DNA of 6,898 bases from Psychromonas sp. (lineage in GTDB: Bacteria; Pseudomonadota; Gammaproteobacteria; Enterobacterales; Psychromonadaceae). The stretch covers positions 1 through 6,898 of the forward strand of contig JAGLDN010000104.1 in the NCBI GenBank assembly GCA_023145575.1, read 5' to 3'. Position numbers and translations under genes: made by a program. The notes under the pieces were generated by a model. It did no database searches, had not been told where the DNA came from, and saw only the letters and a list, made by a program, of their open reading frames with translations. This document shows positions 1 through 5,420 of the stretch, one piece after another (within the stretch, counting starts at the first letter, position 1; the number at the start of each line of letters is the position of its first letter).

Positions 1-1
1 T

Positions 2-178
2 GTGAATTTAGTTGACCACGTCAAGGAACACATTAAAGAGGATAACATTAAATTTTATAATGAAGAACGCTTTCATGAAACATTTAAATATAAGAATGCT
101 ATGAACGTTTATCGTGCAGGAATTTTAGCTAACTTAGCTTTATCAAAAGCGTTTTTAGATTGGAATAAGAAATATTAA
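2..178 (+). CDS. C-terminal fragment of an unidentified protein (5' end outside window)
   Basis: An open frame runs from the left edge of the window to a TAA at 176-178, giving 58 residues that end in AFLDWNKKY. The stretch is rich in Lys, Asn, Glu and aromatic residues and reads like a genuine soluble, helical C-terminus (for example MNVYRAGILANLALSKAF). The first codon happens to be GTG, but nothing upstream is visible, so it is best treated as the 3' end of a gene that starts outside the window. I do not recognise the family, and no motif assigns a function. The DNA after it looks decayed, so this fragment could itself be part of a damaged locus. Coding status is moderately likely from composition only. 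Confidence 0.45.
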   Translation: MNLVDHVKEHIKEDNIKFYNEERFHETFKYKNAMNVYRAGILANLALSKAFLDWNKKY

Positions 179-191
179 ATAGTTGTCTTGA

Positions 192-667
192 CACTTATCG
201 GTCGGTATAAACAAGGGTTTGGATATTGCGATTACCCTGTCTCATCGAACATTAAATTTGTTCACCAATGTTAATTTTGACGATCAGATTGACATTGCAG
301 AAAACAATAAGAGGCTTCCCTTGTGGTTCTGAGTAACTAACATTGGAGAAGAGCGTAGAGTATTAGATGAGTTAATAAAAACAGATGAATTATTGATTGA
401 TCCAAAAGAAGTCTTATGTTTTATCAATATGCGATGCAAAGGTGTGCTTGATAGAAATGTGAGAGCTGCGGTTAGCATGTCCTACACCATGTAGATATCG
501 CCTCAGGAATACGTGTATATGTCAGTCAGGAAATGCTAGAATGTGGTACCCCGTCAAAAGAAATAGCAAAATATATCTATTTTTATATGACATTGGGAAT
601 ATTAAAAACGAATATTTACGATTGCCAATTCTGCTTAATAAATGATGACGAAAGTTGTCAAAATTAA
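192..667 (+). pseudogene. Probable decayed gene of unknown family (in-frame stop and frameshift)
   Basis: Three protein-like stretches follow each other on the plus strand. The first, 192-332, ends at TGA 330-332 and includes GLDIAITLSHRTLNLFTNVN. The second continues in the same frame from 333 to a TAG at 492-494 and includes ERRVLDELIKTDELLIDPKE. The third lies in another frame, 476-667, opens just after a TAG at 473-475, includes DIASGIRVYVSQEMLECGTP, and ends at TAA 665-667. No stretch has a convincing start codon with a ribosome binding site. The simplest reading is one former gene of about 155 codons, broken by a nonsense change near 330 and an indel near 475. The family is unrecognised; it does not resemble FabR, which precedes yijD in E. 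coli. Chance open frames in AT-rich DNA are the main alternative. Confidence 0.35.
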
Positions 668-1049
668 CTCGATTAAGTATTTGTGAAGCACTTTTAAATT
701 CGAGATGTTTAACCTATTTTATTTTTAGTTCGTTATGAATTAAATATTATCATGGTTCCGACGCTATTGAGATAATTAAAGCTGAATCATTTAATTAATA
801 TCGTTATAATAAAAACTATCTATCGCATCAATTTATGAATACATTCTTTGATTTTGTGTTGCTTGTTCAACTGACATGTGTATAAATCAGGGAATAGTTA
901 CATCGCGTTTGTCCTTTGTTTATTTTAATTTTTTGTAAAAAAATAACACCAAGAGCCAAGCACTGACCATCTTTTCTATGAGGATATTGCACTTTGAGGT
1001 ATGCGCTTTATTTTCAGGATTTCAAATTAGTTTATTAAGGGGACTATTT
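668..1049. other. Intergenic region upstream of yijD
   Basis: These 382 bases are strongly AT-rich and hold no supportable gene. An ATG at 978 is in frame with yijD but has no ribosome binding site and would add 24 residues absent from the family, so I count it as untranslated. The region contains a candidate yijD promoter near 859-886 and an AT-only self-complementary run at about 919-945 that is too weak to call a terminator. Confidence 0.6.
859..886 (+). promoter_or_regulatory. Candidate sigma-70 promoter for yijD
   Basis: TTGCTT (859-864) and TATAAA (881-886) are separated by 16 bases and would start a transcript near 893, leaving a leader of about 155 bases before yijD. The -10 element matches consensus at five of six positions and the -35 at three. 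In DNA this AT-rich such matches are common, so the call is tentative. Confidence 0.25.
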
Positions 1050-1409
1050 ATGAATTTAAAGAACATTTCATTTTACTGGCTAATTTATCCTTTTATTATG
1101 GGTATATCATTGAGTGCGAGTTATTATATATTAACTAAATTAAATTTCCATTTTTCCATTTTCCCATTTTTAGCTTTATATTTTAGTGTGAGTAAGTTTT
1201 ATTATATTTATACTAAAAATGGGCAAGCTGAAGATTGGATAAAACCGGCATGGGCGAGTTTTTTTCTTGGCATCTTTTCTTATTCTGCCTTGCAAGGCAT
1301 GTTGCACCCGGAATTAGGATCAAACTTGTTATCTATTATTGTAATGTTAGTGCTTCTTATTTGGTTTTTTTATAAATTGATCTTTGGCAACAAAAGCTCT
1401 CAAGCTTAA
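1050..1409 (+). CDS. yijD: YijD family (DUF1422) inner-membrane protein
   Basis: This encodes a 119-residue protein, the same length as E. coli YijD. It aligns along its whole length at recognisable blocks: FSIFP (residues 36-40), FFLGIFSYSA (71-80) and PELGSN (87-92) match FSVFP, CFILGVLLYS and PDIGSN as I recall the E. coli protein. Four hydrophobic segments are visible, at about 8-28, 36-54, 66-83 and 92-112, so it should be a small polytopic inner-membrane protein. Its biochemical role is not established. The start at 1050 is chosen because AAGGGG lies at 1038-1043, seven bases upstream, and because the longer frame from 978 adds a tail with no family support. In E. coli yijD follows the fatty-acid regulator gene fabR; here no fabR is visible and the DNA upstream looks decayed, so the gene appears to be transcribed alone. 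Confidence 0.88.
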   Translation: MNLKNISFYWLIYPFIMGISLSASYYILTKLNFHFSIFPFLALYFSVSKFYYIYTKNGQAEDWIKPAWASFFLGIFSYSALQGMLHPELGSNLLSIIVMLVLLIWFFYKLIFGNKSSQA

Positions 1410-1430
1410 GTAATTTTAAACTAGTCATTG

Positions 1431-1458
1431 ATATATACCCATCACACCTGAAGATGCA
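1431..1458 (+). repeat. TATACCC...ATGC dispersed repeat, copy 1
   Basis: This copy begins ATATATACCC (1431-1440) and ends with AAGATGCA (1451-1458). From the first T of TATACCC to the C of ATGC is 24 bases, exactly as in the copies at 1541 and 6649. It starts 21 bases after the yijD stop codon. Confidence 0.6.
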
Positions 1459-1477
1459 GGTTTCCGCGAGAATTTAA

Positions 1478-1671
1478 AAGCTTAGAGGCTAGGCAATGAT
1501 TGAATAGAATGGTTATTCCCTTGCTAAAATCAATAACAATATATATACCCGTTACCATTCAAGATGCAAAATTCAGCAAGCGGTGAGGCAAACGGATCCT
1601 AGCCGACAAGTTGAAAATATTACTTGTTAAATTGATACTTTCTAGCAATGAAGATGTTTTCCTCTAAGCTT
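1478..1671. repeat. 11-bp perfect inverted repeat pair
   Basis: AAGCTTAGAGG at 1478-1488 is exactly complementary to CCTCTAAGCTT at 1661-1671. The left arm lies 37 bases inside the first TATACCC end, and the right arm lies 8 bases inside the inverted end at 1680-1688. The two margins are therefore related but differ by an internal insertion or deletion of about 30 bases. Confidence 0.6.
1541..1568 (+). repeat. TATACCC...ATGC dispersed repeat, copy 2
   Basis: ATATATACCC (1541-1550) followed by CAAGATGCA (1560-1568) repeats the layout of copy 1 with identical internal spacing. With the inverted GGGTATATA at 1680-1688 it bounds a unit of about 145 bases. Confidence 0.6.
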
Positions 1672-1707
1672 GCCATACGGGGTATATACTTTTATAAATT
1701 ACTATGT

Positions 1708-2190
1708 TTAGCGTTTGTTTAAACGATCCGCTAATGTATTTAGCAATTGTAATGATTGTTGTTCTAACATTTTTAATTGCTCAGCAGATGCGTATTTATC
1801 AAATGCGCCTAACTCTGGAAATAACTTACAGAACATCTGCAATGGATACATCTGAATAGTATCCATTGTAATAGAACTTGGTATTTTAAAGAATACGAAT
1901 GAACTAATTTCATCAAAAGATTGTAGCTTTTCAATTAAGCGTTCAGCGGTAAGCGCATCTAAAAAAAACTCTTCTTCTTCACCGTTGCCGTTCCACTCCG
2001 CGATGGTAATTAGTGCGCGGAAGGGGAACTCTTCAGAAACATCTTCTTTTTCAAGGTAGATAGAGTGCAAAACATTTTTATCTACTTCTTGATTTAGTTT
2101 TAGTCCGATAAACTTAAATGTTGGATGAGCAATAAGCAGTGTAGGCAATTGCACTGATAGATAAAGCGATAAATCTTGACTTTTTTTCAT
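1708..2190 (-). CDS. Hypothetical protein, 160 aa, family not recognised
   Basis: The frame encodes a soluble protein with no signal peptide or membrane segment. Visible features are an acidic run in the middle (WNGNGEEEEFFLDALTAERL), a segment rich in Phe, Ile and Ser (SSFVFFKIPSSI), and a C-terminal helical region with coiled-coil-like character (SAEQLKMLEQQSLQLLNTLA). I cannot place it in a family. The frame stays open upstream to 2301, but that extension would run through the ribosome binding site and first codons of divergent ycbX. The start at 2190 (MKKSQDLSLYL) is preferred because it follows a G-run (TTTTGGGGGGTTTAT) that can serve as a binding site. It diverges from ycbX over a 74-base spacer. 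Its stop codon lies 18 bases from the repeat cluster. In E. coli ycbX neighbours zapC, but this sequence does not resemble ZapC. Confidence 0.7.
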   Translation of the reverse strand: MKKSQDLSLYLSVQLPTLLIAHPTFKFIGLKLNQEVDKNVLHSIYLEKEDVSEEFPFRALITIAEWNGNGEEEEFFLDALTAERLIEKLQSFDEISSFVFFKIPSSITMDTIQMYPLQMFCKLFPELGAFDKYASAEQLKMLEQQSLQLLNTLADRLNKR

Positions 2191-2208
2191 ATAAACCCCC
2201 CAAAATTG

Positions 2209-2226
2209 CTTGAGATTTTTCTCAAG
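2209..2226. promoter_or_regulatory. Perfect inverted repeat in the divergent ycbX spacer
   Basis: CTTGAGA (2209-2215) and TCTCAAG (2220-2226) form a perfect 7-bp inverted repeat around TTTT, inside the 74-base spacer between two divergent genes. It could be an operator for both, or a hairpin in the leader of the minus-strand gene. It overlaps TTGAGA (2210-2215), a possible -35 element for ycbX with a weak AATATT -10 at 2233-2238. The symmetry is certain; the role is inference. Confidence 0.4.
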
Positions 2227-2264
2227 TCGTACAATATTAGATAGAATATTAGCAGAAAGAGGTA

Positions 2265-3371
2265 ATGGTGCAATCATTAAATGCAATATATATTTATCCA
2301 ATTAAATCAGCGAATGCTATTCGTCTTACTCTTTCCAATGTTGAAGAAAAAGGCTTGCAATTTGATCGCCGATATATGTTGATTAATGAAGAGGGAAAAT
2401 TCATTACAGGCCGAACTAATCCAGAGTTAACACAAATTAGTGTTGAGTTGTTATCAACTGGGTTGGTGATTAGAGCACCAAAAATGAAAAAATTGACAAT
2501 TTTGCGTGATAACTTTAGTCGCTATAGTATTGCATCAATCCTTTGGTCCTCTGCTATAGATGCCCAACATTGTCATGTTGAATGCGATGCTTGGTTCTGT
2601 AGTTTTTTAAATCAAAAATGTCAGTTAGTACACTGTGATGAGTCAACCATTCGTTTTGTTGAAAATAAAAACACACAAGTTTCATTTGCCGATGGCTACC
2701 CCTTGTTATTAATAAATCAGCGCTCGATTGATCAGCTCAATTCGCGCCTAAAAATACCTGTTTCCGTTTTGCGTTTTCGACCTAACATCGTGATTAATGG
2801 CGATTATCCTTTTGTAGAAGATAGTTGGCAAAAAATAAAAATTGGAGAGGTGGAATTTGAGGTAAGTAAACCCTGTAGTCGCTGCTCTTTTATTAATGTT
2901 GATCCTAAAACAGGCCTTGTATTGAATAATGAACCACTACAAACATTAGCTAAATTTCGATTTTATGAGGGTAATGTAGACTTTGGACAAAATCTTATTG
3001 CGCTTAATTCAGGCGTGATTAAAGAAGGCGATGAAATACAAGTATTAGAGACAAAAGGCTCAATTTATTATGGGAATATTGATGATTATCAAGATAATAA
3101 AGAGAATATCTTACAAATAAAATATCAAAATAGTAATGTGCAATTTTCAGGTAATAATCAGCAACTTTTGTTAGACCAACTAGCGAAGGCTGCTATTTAT
3201 CTTCCGTTTTCGTGTCGACGGGGATTGTGTGGTTATTGTAAAGTCAAGCTAATTGCTGGTAGTGTCAAAATTTTAAAAGATGAGGCTTTGACCGATGCAC
3301 AAAAGACGGCAGGATATATTCTAGCCTGTAGCTGTATTCCATCTGCTGACATTACAATTTGTGAAGACTGA
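2265..3371 (+). CDS. ycbX: YcbX-type molybdenum-cofactor protein (MOSC plus 2Fe-2S ferredoxin)
   Basis: The 368-residue product matches E. coli YcbX (369 aa) end to end. An N-terminal MOSC beta-barrel (about 1-120, with YPIKS at 11-15) precedes the MOSC domain (about 130-262; SFADGYP at 140-146, FRPN at 171-174, KPCSRC at 202-207, VDFGQNLIA at 238-246). C207 aligns with the cysteine that ligates molybdenum in the related mARC enzymes. A C-terminal plant-type ferredoxin domain (about 283-368) has C317, C322, C325 and C355 in the C-x4-C-x2-C-x29-C spacing for a 2Fe-2S cluster. YcbX in E. coli is a cytosolic reductase that detoxifies N-hydroxylated bases such as 6-hydroxylaminopurine. AAAGAGG at 2256-2262 is only two bases from the ATG at 2265 and five from a GTG at 2268, so initiation at 2268 is possible. 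All key residues are intact. Confidence 0.95.
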   Translation: MVQSLNAIYIYPIKSANAIRLTLSNVEEKGLQFDRRYMLINEEGKFITGRTNPELTQISVELLSTGLVIRAPKMKKLTILRDNFSRYSIASILWSSAIDAQHCHVECDAWFCSFLNQKCQLVHCDESTIRFVENKNTQVSFADGYPLLLINQRSIDQLNSRLKIPVSVLRFRPNIVINGDYPFVEDSWQKIKIGEVEFEVSKPCSRCSFINVDPKTGLVLNNEPLQTLAKFRFYEGNVDFGQNLIALNSGVIKEGDEIQVLETKGSIYYGNIDDYQDNKENILQIKYQNSNVQFSGNNQQLLLDQLAKAAIYLPFSCRRGLCGYCKVKLIAGSVKILKDEALTDAQKTAGYILACSCIPSADITICED

Positions 3372-3421
3372 TTTACCTTGCAGTGTTTTATTTTTAGCCA
3401 CTAGTTTAACGGTAAGCGTGC

Positions 3422-4405
3422 TTAATGTTTGTTTTTTATTGCCCATATTTCAAATAATCCAGCTGAGCTTTCACTGGCAATATTATTTTTATCCCATCGA
3501 GTAGCAGAAAATACGACTGCTGTTTTAAGGCGGCTGTTTTTCCGTCCCGTTACTTTCCAGCTTTGTAGTGATCTGCCGCTATTTGCATCCCAAAGAGTAA
3601 TTTTTCTATTAGGGGCTCCTGTGAGTAAATGTTCACCATTATCGATAAAACGAACGGTTGAAAAAATTGATTGCCGTGCATTGTAGATAAGTGTGCTTTG
3701 TAACTTGCCTGTTTTAAGGTTCCAAATTTGAGATGCTTTTTGCGTATCTGCAATGAAAGCAAAGCGCCCATTTTCTTCGAGCCTGACCATTGACACGCGG
3801 TGTTTAAAATGAAATTGTTGAATGATTTGCGCTGTTTTGGTATTCCATAAAAAAGCATGGTGATCGTTACCACCTGATAGGGCATAGCGCCCATTGCCTG
3901 AAAGATCAACGCTATTAATTTTGCCTGTGTGAATTGGCATTTCTAATCTACGTCCAGTTTTTAGATCAATATGAACTAATTTACCATTGCCTTGTCCGTA
4001 TAGCACATATCGTCCGCTTGCGGAGAGTTGAATATCTTGAATGGGAGATTCTGTTACTTTATAAAAACCGACTGATTTTCCTGTTTTAGTATTCCAAAGA
4101 GCAAATTCATGGCGAGTAGCAGATAATACACGACTATTGTCTGCTGAAATGCGTAAAATAAACACGTTATTATTTATTTTCTTGTTATGTTGCCACTGAT
4201 ATAGTATCTTATGCGTTCGATTGTCCCAAAAAGAGAGTCCATGACGGATTGATGAAATAATGGAATAATCACCATTTTGCGATATTTCAGCCGCAATTGA
4301 TCCTTTAATTGAGTGTTCATGTTGTTGATTTGGAATGTCAGATTGAGAGCAAGCCCCTAGAAGGACAATTGAAATAATAAAAATGATTTTAAAAAATAAT
4401 TGCAT
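3422..4405 (-). CDS. WD40-repeat lipoprotein
   Basis: The 327-residue product starts with a lipoprotein signal: a hydrophobic stretch (residues 3-17) and the lipobox LGAC with the acylated cysteine at 19. Ser follows at +2, so retention in the inner membrane by an Asp signal is not expected and outer-membrane sorting is likely. The mature part has seven WD40-like units, each closing with a W or I at about 60, 104, 146, 187, 228, 272 and 321, often as LWNTKTGK or LWDANSGR, preceded by G-R-Y/F-A-L motifs. This fits a single seven-blade beta-propeller facing the periplasm, probably a protein-interaction platform. It diverges from fkpA across 89 bases and converges on ycbX with 50 bases between stop codons. 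A WD40 protein beside fkpA is, from memory, also found in Vibrio; that needs checking. No good ribosome binding site precedes the ATG. Confidence 0.85.
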   Translation of the reverse strand: MQLFFKIIFIISIVLLGACSQSDIPNQQHEHSIKGSIAAEISQNGDYSIISSIRHGLSFWDNRTHKILYQWQHNKKINNNVFILRISADNSRVLSATRHEFALWNTKTGKSVGFYKVTESPIQDIQLSASGRYVLYGQGNGKLVHIDLKTGRRLEMPIHTGKINSVDLSGNGRYALSGGNDHHAFLWNTKTAQIIQQFHFKHRVSMVRLEENGRFAFIADTQKASQIWNLKTGKLQSTLIYNARQSIFSTVRFIDNGEHLLTGAPNRKITLWDANSGRSLQSWKVTGRKNSRLKTAVVFSATRWDKNNIASESSAGLFEIWAIKNKH

Positions 4406-4412
4406 AATAAGA

Positions 4413-4429
4413 ATACATATTTGATGTAT
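4413..4429. promoter_or_regulatory. Inverted repeat in the WD40-fkpA divergent spacer
   Basis: ATACAT (4413-4418) and ATGTAT (4424-4429) are perfect inverted copies around five bases, immediately upstream of the WD40 gene start. It may be an operator or part of the leader. A short AT-rich palindrome can occur by chance here. I could not define a convincing promoter for either gene: the TATAAT at 4477-4482 sits almost on top of the fkpA ribosome binding site. Confidence 0.25.
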
Positions 4430-4494
4430 GATAACTATAAGATTAGTCTAAGTCATAAAATTAACCATTCATAAATTATAATTTTGGAGTAATA

Positions 4495-5340
4495 ATGAAA
4501 AAGATATTGAAAGCTTCTTTGCTAGTAACAGCGATTTTTTTGCTTGCTGGCTGTAATTCAAAAGCGGGGAAGGCATCAGATTCTGCTGCGGATCCTTCTC
4601 ATACTAAATTAACAAAAATAGAAAAAGCTAAATTTGCAACGCCTCAGGATAAAGCGGCTTATGCTATTGGCGCATCTTTCTCTCGTTATGTTGACTCAAC
4701 ACTAGAAAAACAGGCTCAATTGGGTCTTAAACTTAACAAAGAAGTCATTTTACAAGGCATTTCAGATACGCTGCGCGGCAAGTCTAAAATGACTGATGCA
4801 GAGATGATGACAACACTGAAAACATACGATACGACAGTGCAAGCGGCTGCCAAAAAACAGTTAGCTGCTAGAGCGGCTAAAAGTACTAAGGAATCAAAAG
4901 ATCTTTTAAATTCTAACAAGAAGAAATCAGGCGTTATTGTCACTAAATCAGGTCTTCAATACAACATTGTTAAAAAAGGCAATGGACCTAAACCTACCGC
5001 GCAGGATACTGTTACGGTAAATTATGTAGGAACGTTAGCTGACGGGACTGTATTTGATAGTTCGGTTAAAAGAGGAGAGCCTGCAACGTTCCCATTAAAT
5101 CGTGTAATTCCTGGTTGGACAGAAGGCATACAATTAATGCATGTTGGTGATAAGTTTGATTTTGTTATTCCTGCTAATCTCGCTTATGGCGATCAATCTG
5201 TTGGAACAATTCCACCTGGATCAGCGCTTAGATTTGACGTTGAATTATTAAGTATTAAAAAGAATGGCGCGGCAAATAAAAGCCCTACAGATAAAAGCCC
5301 TACAGCTCAAAACCCTGCAAATAAAAGAGCTCATCAATAA
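4495..5340 (+). CDS. fkpA: FkpA-like FKBP-type peptidyl-prolyl cis-trans isomerase, lipoprotein form
   Basis: The 281-residue protein has the FkpA plan: an N-terminal helical dimerisation and chaperone domain (about 46-140; DKAAYAIGASFSRY, LGLKL) and a C-terminal FKBP domain (about 150-256). FKBP pocket residues are in place: Y177, F187-D188, V204-I205, W208, Y231 and F247, within VIPGWTEG and ANLAYGD. It should catalyse proline isomerisation and assist folding of envelope proteins. Unlike E. coli FkpA, which is released into the periplasm, it has a lipobox (LLAGC, acylated Cys20, Asn at +2), so it is probably anchored to the outer membrane. After the FKBP domain there is a hydrophilic tail of NKSPT/DKSPT repeats. 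GGAG at 4486-4489 lies five bases before the ATG. An intrinsic terminator follows. I saw no clear sigma-E promoter, which drives fkpA in E. coli. Confidence 0.93.
   Translation: MKKILKASLLVTAIFLLAGCNSKAGKASDSAADPSHTKLTKIEKAKFATPQDKAAYAIGASFSRYVDSTLEKQAQLGLKLNKEVILQGISDTLRGKSKMTDAEMMTTLKTYDTTVQAAAKKQLAARAAKSTKESKDLLNSNKKKSGVIVTKSGLQYNIVKKGNGPKPTAQDTVTVNYVGTLADGTVFDSSVKRGEPATFPLNRVIPGWTEGIQLMHVGDKFDFVIPANLAYGDQSVGTIPPGSALRFDVELLSIKKNGAANKSPTDKSPTAQNPANKRAHQ
5276..5335 (+). repeat. 15-bp tandem repeat in the 3' end of fkpA
   Basis: ATAAAAGCCCTACAG occurs twice without change (5276-5290 and 5291-5305). A diverged third unit (5306-5320) and a partial fourth (5321-5335) follow. It encodes the tail NKSPT-DKSPT-AQNPA-NKRAH. 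The unit is a multiple of three, so slippage would lengthen or shorten the tail without a frameshift. Confidence 0.8.
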
Positions 5341-5373
5341 TTCCTAATATCAATTCTTAATATCAATATTAAT

Positions 5374-5402
5374 AAAGGTCGCATTGAGCGACCTTTTTTT
5401 TT
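5374..5402 (+). terminator. Rho-independent terminator after fkpA
   Basis: AAAGGTCGC (5374-5382) pairs perfectly with GCGACCTTT (5388-5396) around the loop ATTGA, and a run of nine T residues spans 5394-5402. This is a strong intrinsic terminator 34 bases after the fkpA stop codon. The paired arms extended by an A-run upstream are short on the opposite strand, so it mainly serves plus-strand transcription. Confidence 0.92.
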
Positions 5403-5420
5403 ACAAAAAATAGGTAGATT

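Larger units (their letters stand above)
1431..1689. mobile_element. Non-coding repeat cluster, possibly nested MITE-like element(s)
   Basis: This fills most of the gap between yijD and the next gene and holds no open frame of note. It has two direct copies of the ATATATACCC end (1431 and 1541, 110 bases apart). The same end is found inverted at the right margin: GGGTATATA (1680-1688) is the exact complement of TATATACCC (1432-1440 and 1542-1550). A perfect 11-bp inverted repeat, AAGCTTAGAGG (1478-1488) against CCTCTAAGCTT (1661-1671), links the left unit to the right margin. The pattern suggests one element inserted in, or recombined with, a related one. No transposase gene is present and I could not define a target-site duplication, so calling it mobile is inference. 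Confidence 0.4.

Noticed and set aside
284..478. Minus-strand 64-residue frame in the decayed region
   Set aside because: Plus-strand translations of the same DNA look more protein-like, and this one is Ser/Leu-rich in the way of antisense frames.
919..945. AT-only self-complementary stretch upstream of yijD
   Set aside because: It lacks any GC pairs, and such runs are common in DNA this AT-rich, so it is not called a terminator.
978..1049. N-terminal extension of yijD from an ATG at 978
   Set aside because: No ribosome binding site precedes it, it makes the protein longer than the family, and a good AAGGGG lies before the ATG at 1050.
1431..1689. CRISPR-like array from the two direct repeats
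   Set aside because: There are only two copies, they are imperfect, the 82-base interval is not spacer-like, and the inverted ends fit a mobile or dispersed repeat better.
2191..2301. N-terminal extension of the 160-aa minus-strand protein
   Set aside because: It would overlap the ycbX start region and spacer, its residues look like back-translation of non-coding DNA, and the start at 2190 has a purine-rich site upstream.
3429..3909. Open frames on both strands within the WD40 gene
   Set aside because: They overlap a lipoprotein gene with clear signal peptide and repeats, and their translations show no motif.
4406..4494. Sigma-E promoter for fkpA
   Set aside because: No GGAACTT-type -35 paired with a TCTGA-type -10 could be found in the spacer.
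4716..4943. Minus-strand frame inside fkpA
   Set aside because: It is antisense to a conserved chaperone domain and has no start signal or family features.
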